Source: a bacterium (GTDB lineage Bacteria > CAIWAD01). From it: a stretch of DNA of 64,000 nucleotides. This document shows, one piece after another, positions 36,463 through 47,734 of this stretch. The notes below the pieces were generated by a model, which did no database searches, was not told the origin of the DNA, and worked only from the letters and a program-made list of their open reading frames with translations. Both the position numbers and the translations under genes were made by a program. Where the stretch lies: contig JAUXWS010000068.1 in the NCBI GenBank assembly GCA_030685015.1, positions 10,102 through 74,101 of the forward strand. The letters run 5' to 3'. Within the stretch, counting starts at the first letter, position 1. Every line of letters begins with the position of its first letter.

Positions 36463-38340
36463 ATGAGACGGCTGCTGGCGCCCCTGCTGCTCCTGGCGGC
36501 CGCCCTCGCCTTGCGCGTGGACTGGCACTTGGCCTTCCAGCAGCTGCCCCTCTACCTGTCCCCCGCCGTCGACGAGGCCCTGCACTGGGACTGGGCCCAG
36601 GCCCTGGCGGCGGGCCGCGGCTCGCCCGAGATCCCCTACTTCCGCGCGCCGCTCTATCCCTGGTGGCTGGGCTTCCTCCACAGGGCCGGACTGGGCATCG
36701 CCGGCCTGCGCTGGGCGGGCACGGCCCTGGGCGTGGCCAGCCTCCTGCTGCTCACCTGGTTGGCCGGACGCTGGCTGGGCCGCTCCGCCGGCCTGGCCGC
36801 CCTTGCCCTGGCGGGTGGCTGCGCCGCATGGATCTACTACGAGCCCCAGCTCCTGCTGGAGCATGGTGTCCTCTTCTTGCTGCTGGCCGCCACCACCGCC
36901 TGGCTCCTGGCCGGGGAGAGACCGCCCGGCCCCTGCGACCTCGCCTTCGGCCTGGCCCTGGGTCTGGCCGCCATCACCCGCCCCAACGCCCTGGTGCTGG
37001 CCCTCCTCGCCCTGCTGCTGATCTGGCGGATGCGCGAGAGCCGCTCCCGCCGTGGCCTGCGGCTGCTGTGGTGGCTGGGCGGCTGGCTGCCGCCCCTGGC
37101 CCTGGTGGCGGCCATCAACGGGTGGCCGGGTTCGGGCGTGCTGGTGGCCAGCCAGGGCGGCGTCAACCTCTGGATCGGCAACAACCCGGCCGCCAACGGC
37201 TGGAGCGCCGTGCTGCCTGGCGCCGGCCACGCCTGGGAGCGGGCCGACGCCGCCGGCTGGGCCACGCGCGAGGCGGGGCGCCCCCTGACGGCGGGTGAGG
37301 AGAGCCGCTTCTATGCCCGGCGGGCGGTGGACTGGTGGCGCACCCATCCCGGCGAGGCGGCGCGCCTGTGGGGACGCAAGATCGTCCTGCTCCTGGCCCC
37401 CGAGGAACTGGGAAACAACACCAGTCCCGCCGTCCTGGCCGCCCGGCGGCCTTGGATGGCCGCCCTCCTGCCCATTTCGTGGTGGCTCCTGCTGCTGCCC
37501 GGCCTGGCCGGACTGGCCCTGGGCTTTCCCCGCCACGCCGCCCTGCGCGCCTGGGTGCTGGGCGCCTTGCTACTGTATGCGGCCAGTTTCATTCCTTTCT
37601 TCATCACCGGGCGCTTCCGCCTCCCCCTTCTGCCGCTGCTGGCCCTGCCCGCCGCCGACCTGGCCGCCTACGCCCTGCCCCGGGTCTGGCGCACGGTGGC
37701 CCGGCACCTGGTGGGCCGCCCCGTGCCCGAGCCCGCACCCAGCCGACTGCCCCTGCGCCCGGCCCGCCTGCTGCTGCTGGGTCTCCTGCTGGCGGCGCCG
37801 GTGCTGGCCTGGCGGCAGGTCCATGAGGAAGTGGCCGGGGAAGGGGGCCGACGCGGTTGGCAGTCCTTCCAGCTGGGCAACGCCTGGATGCGCCTGCAGC
37901 AGCCGGATTCCGCCCGCGCCTGCTTTTTGGACGCGCTGGAGGACGCCCCCGCCCTGCCCGAGGTGCGGCTCAACCTCGGCCTGCTGGCCTGGAGGGTAGA
38001 CCCCGCCCGCGCCGAGAGCCTCTTCCGGGCGGAGCTGGCCTGGAACCCGACCTGCGCCAAGGCCTGGAACAACCTGGGCGGTCTGTGGCTGGAGCAAGGC
38101 GAGCCGGCGCGGGCGGCGGAAGCCTTCCGCCTTGCCCTGCGCCTGCGGCCCGACCTGGCCGACGCCGCCTGGAACCTGGGCCTGGCCCAGACCCGGCTGG
38201 GCCTGGCCGCCCTGGCGGCCGGCGACAGCGCGTCAGCCCGGGCGGTCCTGCAAGAAGTGTTGAGTAGTCCTTATCGTGGAGCCGGTCAAAGGCGCCTGGC
38301 CACCGTCCTCACATCGGCAGGGAAGCCGGCCACGCCTTGA
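36463..38340 (+). CDS. GT-C (PMT/ArnT-like) glycosyltransferase with TPR tail
   Basis: This 625-residue inner-membrane protein has about ten hydrophobic helices. The first luminal loop carries an acidic pair (SPAVDEALHWDW) and FRAPLYPWWLG, the pattern of glycosyltransferase family 39/83-like enzymes that use polyprenyl-phosphate sugars. After about residue 470, periplasmic tetratricopeptide repeats appear (WQSFQLGNAWMRL, AWNNLGGLWLEQGEPARAAE). Glycosylation of envelope proteins or lipids is inferred. The ATG at 36463 follows GGGAGGAGG; an upstream in-frame start is less likely. It converges on the endonuclease gene across a hexamer array. Confidence 0.75.
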   Translation: MRRLLAPLLLLAAALALRVDWHLAFQQLPLYLSPAVDEALHWDWAQALAAGRGSPEIPYFRAPLYPWWLGFLHRAGLGIAGLRWAGTALGVASLLLLTWLAGRWLGRSAGLAALALAGGCAAWIYYEPQLLLEHGVLFLLLAATTAWLLAGERPPGPCDLAFGLALGLAAITRPNALVLALLALLLIWRMRESRSRRGLRLLWWLGGWLPPLALVAAINGWPGSGVLVASQGGVNLWIGNNPAANGWSAVLPGAGHAWERADAAGWATREAGRPLTAGEESRFYARRAVDWWRTHPGEAARLWGRKIVLLLAPEELGNNTSPAVLAARRPWMAALLPISWWLLLLPGLAGLALGFPRHAALRAWVLGALLLYAASFIPFFITGRFRLPLLPLLALPAADLAAYALPRVWRTVARHLVGRPVPEPAPSRLPLRPARLLLLGLLLAAPVLAWRQVHEEVAGEGGRRGWQSFQLGNAWMRLQQPDSARACFLDALEDAPALPEVRLNLGLLAWRVDPARAESLFRAELAWNPTCAKAWNNLGGLWLEQGEPARAAEAFRLALRLRPDLADAAWNLGLAQTRLGLAALAAGDSASARAVLQEVLSSPYRGAGQRRLATVLTSAGKPATP

Positions 38341-38352
38341 CGCCACCTCCAC

Positions 38353-38388
38353 ATCGATATCGGTATCGCTATCGCTATCGCTATCGAC
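38353..38388. repeat. Intergenic ATCGNN hexamer array (6 units)
   Basis: Six tandem units ATCGAT, ATCGGT, three ATCGCT and ATCGAC lie 12 bases after the glycosyltransferase stop and 5 bases before the end of the minus-strand endonuclease gene. The ATCGATATCGG core is shared with the array at 4854-4901. Confidence 0.85.
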
Positions 38389-38393
38389 CCGCA

Positions 38394-40775
38394 TCATAGG
38401 TCCAGCGCCGCCACCCGAAAAAAAGCCGCCTCCGGCCACAGCCCGTCCACCAGCCAGAACTCCTGCCCCTCCTGAACAACCAGCGGCATCCAGGGACCCA
38501 TGACCTCGAGCGCGATCTCCACGCGGTAGGCCGTGGCGCCGGGGATGGCGTTCCAGGTGAGGCGGCTTCCCCCGGCTTCCCGCTGGATGGACAGGTCCGG
38601 CGCTTCAAGTCCCGGCGTCAGCCAGGTCCAGAACAGGGGCAGCACGCTCTGGCCGGCGGAACTGTCCAGCAGAAGATTGGCCTGGCCGTCGCAGGGGCCC
38701 TGGATGGTGAGCGGGAAGAGGAGGCCGGCGCCCGGGGCCAGGCTGGCCGGCACGGTGCCCGGAACGAGGCAGTCCGGCTCGTCGCTGACAAGGCTGTGGA
38801 TGATGAGGGGGCTGCCACCCGGATTGCCCAGCCAAAGCTGCACGGTGACCGGCTCGCCCGGGCAGGCCCGGCGCAGCGTGTCGGGCCGCATCACGCGGGC
38901 GGCCGGCCCCGCCGGCAGGTCGGCGCTGCCCGCCAGGGAGGCCAGGCGCAGGAGGAGGCCGGGCTGCTCGATGAAGGGATTGCGGTTGGCCTGCAGGGCG
39001 GCGATGCCCGCGTTGCGCGTGGTCTCCTTGGGGGAGACGGGATCGCTCAGATGCCAGGCGCGCAGGACCGCTTCCTGGGCGGCCATGTCCAGGAAGCCCT
39101 CCCGGTTGCCATAGCGCAGGGCGAAGTACATGACGGCGCGGGCGCAATCCCCTTTGTGCAGGTCGCGCGGCTCGAAGACGGTGACTCCCGCCGCGTTGGT
39201 GCCGCGGTTGGACCCGCCCAGGGGATAGCCCGGGGAGGAGTTCAGCACCACGCCGAAGGGCAGGTTGCCGCGGCTGTTGTTGACCCAGGCGTTGGTGGGG
39301 TAGAGGTGGTGCAGGTCGCTGCGCGCCTCCCCCTCGGCGCCATAGGACTGCGGCCAGGTGTGCTCCGTGTTCATCACGGCGGGGTCGGGAATGCCCGCCG
39401 TCTGGACGAGGGCGCCCGTGTAGACGCACTCCACCCAGCCGTCGACGTTGTCAAGATTGCTGAACATGGCCAGGCGCGCCGCGTCGTAGGAGAGGGGCGT
39501 CTGCCCGGCGACGAGGCCGGCCAGCACGGTCTTGAGGGCCGAGCCGCTCAGATTGTAGGTGCCGTCCCAGGTGGTGCCCGGATAGTCGCCGTCCGCCGAC
39601 AGCGGCAAGGCCGTGGCGCCCCAGTCCCCGCTGGCGGTCAGCCAGGCCTCGTAATGGAGGTTGTGGGGCGGCTGGATCTGCACCAGCAGCTCCAGGACCT
39701 GGCCGGGCGGGATCCAGGCGGAGGCGGGGGAGACCGTGAAGGGACCGCCCACCACCTCGATGCGCTTGACGTGGACCGCCTGCTCCCCTTCGTTGACCAG
39801 ATGGGCCGTGGCCGTGCCCAGGCCGGTGGTCGACACTTGTCCCAGGGCCAGGCCGCTTTCGAGGAAGACCGGTGCCGCCGCGTCCGTGGGAATGGGATCC
39901 GTGCCCACCAGATAGCCGCCGCCGGCGCTGACGCTTTCCAGGTCCTGGTCGTCCACCGCCCGCACGAAGTACTCGACCAGCGCGCCCGCCGGCTGGGCGG
40001 GAATGAGGCCCTGCCAAAGGGGCGCCGCCGCGGAACTCATGGGCGTTGTGGTCCAGGCGGCGCCGGCGCTCCAGGACAGTTCCACCAGCGCCAGCAGTCC
40101 ATCGTCGCTGACCTCCGCGCTCACCGTCACCGCCTGGCTGTCCGTGGGCAGGGCGGGCAGGTGGGCCACGTTCGCCACCAGGGGCGGGCTGTCGGAGTCC
40201 ACGGCATGGCTGCCGAAGCCCGTGAAGGTGTCCTGGGGCAGCACGTCCCACTGGGAATCCGCCGGACTGGTGCCCGCCGACAGGCTCCAATCCACCGTGC
40301 CCTGCGCCACAGCAGGCTTGCGGGCCAGGGTGCGGTCCTTGGTGGCGGCGGCCACGCCGGCCACAGGCCAGCCGGCGCCGGGATCCTGGCCCAGCACGCC
40401 GATGCCGTCCAGGAGGAGGGGGCTGCCGCCCTGCATGCGGTAGAGTCCGACGAAATCATTGCCGTTCCAGTTGGCGAAGGTGCTGGAAGTGGCATGGGCG
40501 AGGGCGAGCAGGGCGGGGGCGGCGTTGGGATGGGCCACCACAAACACGGCACCCGGAGCGAGGCTGCCGCTGAAGGTGTGCAGGGTCGGGGTGGCCGCGC
40601 CGTTGGAGGCGAGGCCCAGCCGGTGATCGGCCAGATGGATGGTCGCCGCCGTCCCGTTGTAGATCTCGATGGCCTTGTTGAAGCTGCTCCCCTCGCAGTA
40701 CTCGCTGATGAAGAGCTCGCCCGCCCGGGAGGCGGCGACCAGACAGACGCAGGCCAGTAGAATGAACAGCTTCAC
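38394..40775 (-). CDS. Secreted endonuclease I with lamin-tail domain
   Basis: This 793-residue secreted protein has a signal peptide and a lamin-tail domain at about 20-150 (GELFISEYCEGSSFNKAIEI). Ig-like regions follow, then an endonuclease I (EndA/NucM) domain at about 415-600. The nuclease motif is NTEHTWPQS, SDLHHLYPTNAWVNNSRGN and FEPRDLHKGDCARAVMY, a beta-beta-alpha metal nuclease with the catalytic His in EHTWPQS. It probably degrades extracellular DNA or RNA for phosphate or nucleosides. It ends in a fibronectin-III-like domain (...AFFRVAALDL) with no T9SS tail. A terminator separates it from the related gene upstream. Confidence 0.85.
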   Translation of the reverse strand: MKLFILLACVCLVAASRAGELFISEYCEGSSFNKAIEIYNGTAATIHLADHRLGLASNGAATPTLHTFSGSLAPGAVFVVAHPNAAPALLALAHATSSTFANWNGNDFVGLYRMQGGSPLLLDGIGVLGQDPGAGWPVAGVAAATKDRTLARKPAVAQGTVDWSLSAGTSPADSQWDVLPQDTFTGFGSHAVDSDSPPLVANVAHLPALPTDSQAVTVSAEVSDDGLLALVELSWSAGAAWTTTPMSSAAAPLWQGLIPAQPAGALVEYFVRAVDDQDLESVSAGGGYLVGTDPIPTDAAAPVFLESGLALGQVSTTGLGTATAHLVNEGEQAVHVKRIEVVGGPFTVSPASAWIPPGQVLELLVQIQPPHNLHYEAWLTASGDWGATALPLSADGDYPGTTWDGTYNLSGSALKTVLAGLVAGQTPLSYDAARLAMFSNLDNVDGWVECVYTGALVQTAGIPDPAVMNTEHTWPQSYGAEGEARSDLHHLYPTNAWVNNSRGNLPFGVVLNSSPGYPLGGSNRGTNAAGVTVFEPRDLHKGDCARAVMYFALRYGNREGFLDMAAQEAVLRAWHLSDPVSPKETTRNAGIAALQANRNPFIEQPGLLLRLASLAGSADLPAGPAARVMRPDTLRRACPGEPVTVQLWLGNPGGSPLIIHSLVSDEPDCLVPGTVPASLAPGAGLLFPLTIQGPCDGQANLLLDSSAGQSVLPLFWTWLTPGLEAPDLSIQREAGGSRLTWNAIPGATAYRVEIALEVMGPWMPLVVQEGQEFWLVDGLWPEAAFFRVAALDL

Positions 40776-40862
40776 GCAGGATTCCCCCGTTCAGGCCCCG
40801 CCCGCCGGCGGGGATCCGGACTCTCATCGGCAAGGCGCCGGCCTGCCTGCAGGTGGCGCGCT

Positions 40863-40899
40863 GAAGAGAAGGCGGCCCCCCGCAGCGGGGGACCGCCTT
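40863..40899 (-). terminator. Hairpin terminator between the two lamin-tail genes
   Basis: AAGGCGG and CCCCC arms (40869-40881) pair with GGGGG and CCGCCTT (40887-40899), with one C-A mismatch and a five-base loop. On the minus strand the stem is followed by CTCTTC. It lies 29 bases past the stop of the 40928-43558 gene. Confidence 0.6.
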
Positions 40900-40927
40900 G
40901 TTCAGATGGTCGACGTGCGGGTGGCGC

Positions 40928-43558
40928 TCAGTTGACCGCCACCACCTTGTAGAAGGCCCGCCCCGTGGCCGGCACGGACAGGAAGGTGGCGCCGCCCGTG
41001 GGGACACCCGCGTTCCAGCCGTCGTAGCCGGTGGAGGTGGAGCTGAACACGATGTAGTCCGTGGCGCCTTCCACCGGCGCCCAGCTCAGGTTGACCAGCC
41101 CGCCGCCATAGGCGGCGCTGACCACCGGCGCGTCCAGCTCCTGCGGTGCCAGGGTGATGTCGGCCCAGCGGCGCGGGGTCATCTGGTAGCCCTCGAAGTA
41201 GGGCGCGGTGCCGTCGAACTGGCCGATCACGCCCACCACATGGAAGGGACCCCCCGGCGCCGGGTTCTCATCGATGTTGGTGTCGCGGTCGATGCGCATG
41301 ACAAACTGGTCGGCGCCCTGGGCGATGGTGACGTTGGCATGGCTGCCCGGGGCCGGCCACTGCAGCGGATCCACCAGTGTGCAGTTCAGCAGCTGCACGA
41401 ACTGGGCCTCGAAGGACTCGGGATCCGCGCTCAAGGCGGCGATGGTCGTGGCGACGGGGACCGGCTCGCCCACGTGGCCGAGCACCACCACGCCGGCGAT
41501 GTTCTCCATCTCGGTCAGGCCGTTGTAGAAGCCCACCGTGCCCACCGCCTGGATCTCGTCGCCGATGATGGCGGTGGAGCTGTAGAGTTCGCCGCCGAAA
41601 AGGGCGACGCTGCCCGTGGCATGGGTCAGGTAGAAGGGGCCGCCCGAGCCGAACTCGGAACCGACGGTGAGCACGCCACAGATGTACTGGGTCGTGCCCT
41701 GAAGCAGGGGCACGCCGTTCCCGTCGTTGGCGCGGATGGTGGCGATGTCGGCGCAGGGGAAGACGGCGTAGACCGTGTAGCTGAAGGTGGCGCTGGTGCT
41801 CGTCTCCGCCTCGTTGTCGGTGGCCTCCACGTAGTAGTCCACCATGGCGCCGTCGGCCTGGGCCGGAATGGTGGCGCCCCAGATGTCGCCACTGACCACG
41901 CTCATGGGCAGGGTGACCACGCCGCCGCCGTTGACCTGGTAGTTGAGAACGACGCTGGCCAGGGACACATCGTCCACGACCAGGGCCGTCACCGTCACCG
42001 CTTCCGTGTTGTCCGGCACGTAGGGCAGACGGGTCATGGCGCTGATGGAGGGCGGCTGGTTGCCGGCATAGGTGAAGTCGGCCAGGCTGCGCGGAATGAG
42101 CTGGTGGCCGTCCAGGTAGGGGCTGCTGGCGTCGTACTGGCCGATGACGGCGGTGAGGGTGAAGGCGCCGGCGGGGGCCGGGCTGCCGTCGATGTCCGTG
42201 TCGCGGTCGATGAACATGACAAAGCTCTCGGCGCCCTGCAGGACAGTCACCGTCCCGTTGCTGCCGGAGGCGGGCCAGGTGGAGCCGGGATCCAGCTCCA
42301 GGCCGGTGACGCGCACGAACTGGGCCTCGTAGCTCTCGGCGCCGGCGTTGAGCTGGGCCAGCGTAAGGTCCACCGGGGCGGGTTCGCCGGGATGTCCCAG
42401 GATGTTGATCACGGTGCAGTTCACCAGCTCGGTGAGGCCGTTGAAGAAGCCCACCGTGCCCGTCACCTGCACCTCGTCGCCGATGACCACCCCCGTGCCG
42501 ATGACGTTGGCCCCGTAGGCCGTCATGCTGCCCGTCTCATGGGTGAAGTAGATGGGGCCGGCGGTGCCCAGCTGATTGCCCATGGTCACCACGCCGCACA
42601 GGGTGCGCACCTGGTTGAGCAGCACCGGCTGGCCGGTGGCGTCGTTGGCGCGCACGGTGGCGATGTCGTCGCAATCAGAGGGGTCGTAGACCTGGTAGTC
42701 TTGGGTGCCGGACACCGTGGTGTTGCTCTCGTTGTCCGTGGCCTCCACCCGGTAGCCCACCATGGCGTTGTTGGCCTGGGCGGGGATGGTCCCGGCGTAG
42801 CTCGGCGCCACGCCCAGGGTCATGGCCGTGCTCTGCTCGGGACCACCGTCGACGGTGTAGACCAGGGTGACGGCGGTCAGGGCGCCGTTGTCCGTGACGT
42901 CGGCGCTCACGGTGACCGGATCGCTGCTGGAGGGCATGGCCGGCAGGTGGGCCAGGTTGCTGATGATGGGCATGCCCGTGTCGATGACGTGGCTGCCCAG
43001 GTTGGCGAAGGTGTTGATCGGATGGATCACCCACTGGGAGGTGGCGGCGTCCGTGCCGGCCGATGCGGCCCAATCGGTGGTGCCGCCGGTCACGGCGGGC
43101 TTGCGGACCAGCGTGTGGTCCATCGTGCCCGAGGCGTCGCCGGCCACGGTCCAGGAGGTGCCCGGGTCCGTCCCCAGGATGCCGAAGACGTCGATGAGGA
43201 CCGGATTGCCCTCCACCATCTGGTAGAGGCCGATGTAGTCGTCGCCGTTCCATTGCGCAAATCCGTTGCTCACGACGTCCGCCTGGGCCAGGATCGCCGG
43301 GTCCGCCGCGCCGTTGGCCACCACGAAGACGTCGCCGGGGGCGATCACATGGTTGAAGGTGAACATGGTGGGGTTGGCGTTGCCATTGAAGGCCACACCG
43401 AAGCGGTATCCCGCCAGGTCCACCGGGGAGGCGGTGGGATTGTAAACCTCAAGGGCCTTGTTGTTGCTTGATCCTTCGATGTATTCGCTGATGAACACGC
43501 CGGCAAAGGAACGCGCGGCCAGCATCAGCAGCAGGCCGCCCAGCATGGCTTTCTTCAT
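40928..43558 (-). CDS. Secreted lamin-tail protein with duplicated Ig/OB-fold modules
   Basis: This 876-residue exported protein has a signal peptide and a lamin-tail domain (VFISEYIEGSSNNKALEVYN) very like that of the adjacent nuclease. Two copies of a module of about 240 residues follow. Each has an Ig-like part (LPxxPxxxxxVTVxAxVxD, then IPAQAxxAMVxYxVEATDNE) and an OB-fold part (CDDIATVRAND/CADIATIRAND, then IGDEVQVTGTVGF/IGDEIQAVGTVGF, ending at GQYD/GQFD). It ends with a fibronectin-III-like domain (RAFYKVVAVN). No catalytic motif was found; OB modules of this type often accompany secreted nucleases. The start ATG at 43558 follows AGAGGA. Confidence 0.78.
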   Translation of the reverse strand: MKKAMLGGLLLMLAARSFAGVFISEYIEGSSNNKALEVYNPTASPVDLAGYRFGVAFNGNANPTMFTFNHVIAPGDVFVVANGAADPAILAQADVVSNGFAQWNGDDYIGLYQMVEGNPVLIDVFGILGTDPGTSWTVAGDASGTMDHTLVRKPAVTGGTTDWAASAGTDAATSQWVIHPINTFANLGSHVIDTGMPIISNLAHLPAMPSSSDPVTVSADVTDNGALTAVTLVYTVDGGPEQSTAMTLGVAPSYAGTIPAQANNAMVGYRVEATDNESNTTVSGTQDYQVYDPSDCDDIATVRANDATGQPVLLNQVRTLCGVVTMGNQLGTAGPIYFTHETGSMTAYGANVIGTGVVIGDEVQVTGTVGFFNGLTELVNCTVINILGHPGEPAPVDLTLAQLNAGAESYEAQFVRVTGLELDPGSTWPASGSNGTVTVLQGAESFVMFIDRDTDIDGSPAPAGAFTLTAVIGQYDASSPYLDGHQLIPRSLADFTYAGNQPPSISAMTRLPYVPDNTEAVTVTALVVDDVSLASVVLNYQVNGGGVVTLPMSVVSGDIWGATIPAQADGAMVDYYVEATDNEAETSTSATFSYTVYAVFPCADIATIRANDGNGVPLLQGTTQYICGVLTVGSEFGSGGPFYLTHATGSVALFGGELYSSTAIIGDEIQAVGTVGFYNGLTEMENIAGVVVLGHVGEPVPVATTIAALSADPESFEAQFVQLLNCTLVDPLQWPAPGSHANVTIAQGADQFVMRIDRDTNIDENPAPGGPFHVVGVIGQFDGTAPYFEGYQMTPRRWADITLAPQELDAPVVSAAYGGGLVNLSWAPVEGATDYIVFSSTSTGYDGWNAGVPTGGATFLSVPATGRAFYKVVAVN

Positions 43559-44076
43559 GGGACCATCCTCTGATTTGGAGAACACTCGATGTTGATTCCG
43601 TCCGCCCCGCCCCCTCCGCAGGCCCAAAGTGGGCCGGCCGCGTGAGATCCGGGTGAGCTCGACAGGCTGCCTTGTGCCTTGGGCGGACCAAGGTCAGGAA
43701 AGCTTGGCACAGCAAGAATCATGCCTTGAAAGCTGGACACCTGCCCCCACCCGCCGCCGCTGGAAGGGCTTGCGTGTCAAGACAATGGAAGACATCCCAG
43801 GCCGTCCCGTCCTGCCCGCCGCGGCTCTGTGCCCGATTCTGGCCGCAGCAGCGCGCCGCTGGCGGGAAGTCCATGCCAGTGCCGGAGAGCCGCCTGTTCA
43901 AGATCCGACAGGCCGGGCAGGCCTGAATGGGCCTGCGCGCCCTGGGGACAGGCCACGGACCACGTACAGGACAGAAGGCCGGTGCCGGTCATCGCCTGAT
44001 GACCATGCGGCGGATGCTTTCTACCTTGCGGCCGGGCGTCCTGAGCGCGCCGCACCGCACCCAAGCGAGGAATCCC
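43559..44076. other. 518-base divergent intergenic region
   Basis: It separates the minus-strand lamin-tail gene from hutU. I see no credible gene. The hutU-proximal end has an inverted repeat over a putative promoter (next entry). No convincing minus-strand promoter was found; the middle 350 bases hold nothing I can name. Confidence 0.5.
43987..44027 (+). promoter_or_regulatory. Putative hut promoter with overlapping inverted-repeat operator
   Basis: ATGACC (43999-44004) and TACCTT (44022-44027) are spaced by 17 bases. GGTCATC (43987-43993) and GATGACC (43998-44004) form a perfect 7-bp inverted repeat with a four-base centre, and its right arm covers the -35. That placement fits a repressor site, for example for histidine or urocanate control. 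It does not resemble the HutC operators I know. Confidence 0.45.
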
Positions 44077-45794
<1,718 letters not shown>

Positions 45795-45798
<4 letters not shown>

Positions 45799-46457
45799 GA
45801 AGGGCGGCGCCCTATCGTCCCTCGCCCTGGCTGACCCGGATCAGCGCCCTGGCCGTCCGCGCCCTGGGGCGCCTCTACGCCCCCGTCCAGGTGAGCGGCC
45901 GGGAGCGGCGCCCCGCCGGACCCTACGTGGCCGTCTTCAATCACGGCTCCGCCCTGGACGTGGCCGCCCTGGCCCATCTGGTCGACCGGCCCGTCTGTTT
46001 CTGGGCCAAGGCCGAGCTGCGCGGGAAGCCGCTCCTGGGAGCCTGGCTGAGCGCCTGCGGCGCCGTCTTCGTGCGGCGCGGCCAGCGGGACACGGGTGCT
46101 TTCGAGGAGGCGCTGGACCGCCTGCGCGCGGGCCTGCCCTTTTTCCTGGCGCCGGAGGGCACGCGCCACCATGGGGAAGAGGGGGTCCGGCCCCGCACCG
46201 GTTTCGTGCGACTGGCCCAACTGGGCGGGATCCCGGTCCTGCCCTGCGCCATCGCCGGCGCGCGCGCGGGCCTGCCCCCCGGCCACGTCTGGCCGCGCCT
46301 GCGCGGCCGCAGCCCCGTCCACGTGCAGGTGGGCGAGCCGCTGCGGCTGCCACCGCTGCCCGTGGACGAGGCCCATCGCGCCGAGCTGGCCGACCAGGCC
46401 GCCTCGATCATGGACATCGTCTACCGGATGAAGGCCGAACTGGAGGAGCGAGGCTGA
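45795..46457 (+). CDS. 1-acyl-sn-glycerol-3-phosphate acyltransferase family protein (PlsC-like)
   Basis: This 220-residue membrane-associated acyltransferase probably acylates lysophosphatidate or a related acceptor. It shows the catalytic NHGSALD (H50, D55; consensus NHxxxxD) and the acceptor-binding EGTR (121-124). Length is typical of short PlsC proteins. It sits between hutU and hutI with overlaps on both sides (ATGA and TGATG), so it is co-translated with histidine-degradation enzymes although no metabolic link is obvious. Confidence 0.85.
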
Positions 46458-47734
46458 TGGACCTGCTGGTCGAGCGCTGCGGACCGGTGTGGAGCCCCGA
46501 TCCGCACATCCCCTACCGCATGGAGGAGCTGCCCGGGGACTGCATCGTGGTCCGCCGGGGCCGGGTGGCCTGGACGGGCGGGAGCGCTGCGCCCGAGGTC
46601 CTCCGCGCACGCCAGGAAGGCATGGCGACGCTGGACGCCGCCGGCGCCATGGTCCTGCCCGGTTTCGTGGACAGCCACACGCATCCCGTCTTCTTCGAGC
46701 ATCGCGCCGCGGAGTACGAGCTGCGCAACGCCGGCCGGAGCTACCTGGAGATCCAGGAGGCGGGGGGCGGCATCCTGGGCAGCCGCCGCAGCCTGATGGC
46801 CGCCGATCCCGCCGGCCTCAAGGAGCGGGTGCGCGCCCGCCTGCGCCGTTTCCTGGCGCTGGGCACCACCACGATCGAGGCCAAGAGCGGCTACGGCCTC
46901 AGCGTGGAGCACGAGCTGCTCTCGCTCTCCATCCTGCGCGAGCTGGCCGCCGAGGAGCCCATCGGCATCCATCCCACCCTGCTCGCCGCCCATGGCGTCC
47001 CGCCCGAGCACCGCGCCGACCGCGGCGAGTGGTTCCGCCTCATCCGCGAGGAGATCCTGCCCGTCGTCGCCCGTGAGGGCCTGGCCGAGGCGCTGGACGC
47101 TTTTTGCGAGCCGGGCGTCCTCTCCGTGGAGGAGACGGAGGACCTGATGCGGGCCGGCCAGGAGCTGGGCCTGGCCGTGCGCCTGCACGCCGAGCAGATC
47201 GGCCACGGCGGCGGAGCCCGCCTCGCCGCCCGGCTGGGGGCCCTCTCCGCCGATCACCTGGAGCAGGTGGACGAGGCGGACATCGCGGCCCTGGCCGCGG
47301 CCGGCACCGTCTTCGGCCTCCTGCCCGGCTCCACCTTCTTCCTGGGGCAGCGCGAGTACGCCCCGGCCCGCCGCATCATCGCCGCCGGCGGGCGCATCGC
47401 CCTCGCCACGGACTACAACCCCGGCTCCAGCCACATCCAGTCCATGCCCTTCATCCTGACCCTGGCCACCTGCCAGCTGAAGATGACGGCAGCGGAGGCG
47501 ATCTGGAGCGCCACCATGGGCGGCGCCGTCTCCCTGGGGCGGGGCGACCGCCTGGGCTGCCTGCGGCCGGGCTGGACGGCCGATCTTTGCCTGTGGCCCT
47601 TCTCCGCGCTGGAGGAGCTGCCCTACACGGTGGGGGACAACCGGCCCCTGCGCGTGGTGAGACAAGGCGTCGTGCTGGCGCCGGAAGCCGGCTATCCAAA
47701 CCTGACGGGGCTTGGTACATTCAGCCATGGATGA
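46457..47734 (+). CDS. hutI: Imidazolonepropionase
   Basis: This 425-residue amidohydrolase opens the imidazolone ring to give N-formimino-glutamate in histidine catabolism. Metal ligands are in the N-terminal PGFVDSHTHPVFF, with later HAEQIGHGGG and ATDYNPGS segments. TTTIEAKSGYGLS is diagnostic of HutI. The length is normal. It starts in a TGATG overlap with the plsC-like gene, and its last 8 bases overlap the diguanylate cyclase gene. Histidine ammonia-lyase (hutH) is not in the window. Confidence 0.94.
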   Translation: MDLLVERCGPVWSPDPHIPYRMEELPGDCIVVRRGRVAWTGGSAAPEVLRARQEGMATLDAAGAMVLPGFVDSHTHPVFFEHRAAEYELRNAGRSYLEIQEAGGGILGSRRSLMAADPAGLKERVRARLRRFLALGTTTIEAKSGYGLSVEHELLSLSILRELAAEEPIGIHPTLLAAHGVPPEHRADRGEWFRLIREEILPVVAREGLAEALDAFCEPGVLSVEETEDLMRAGQELGLAVRLHAEQIGHGGGARLAARLGALSADHLEQVDEADIAALAAAGTVFGLLPGSTFFLGQREYAPARRIIAAGGRIALATDYNPGSSHIQSMPFILTLATCQLKMTAAEAIWSATMGGAVSLGRGDRLGCLRPGWTADLCLWPFSALEELPYTVGDNRPLRVVRQGVVLAPEAGYPNLTGLGTFSHG

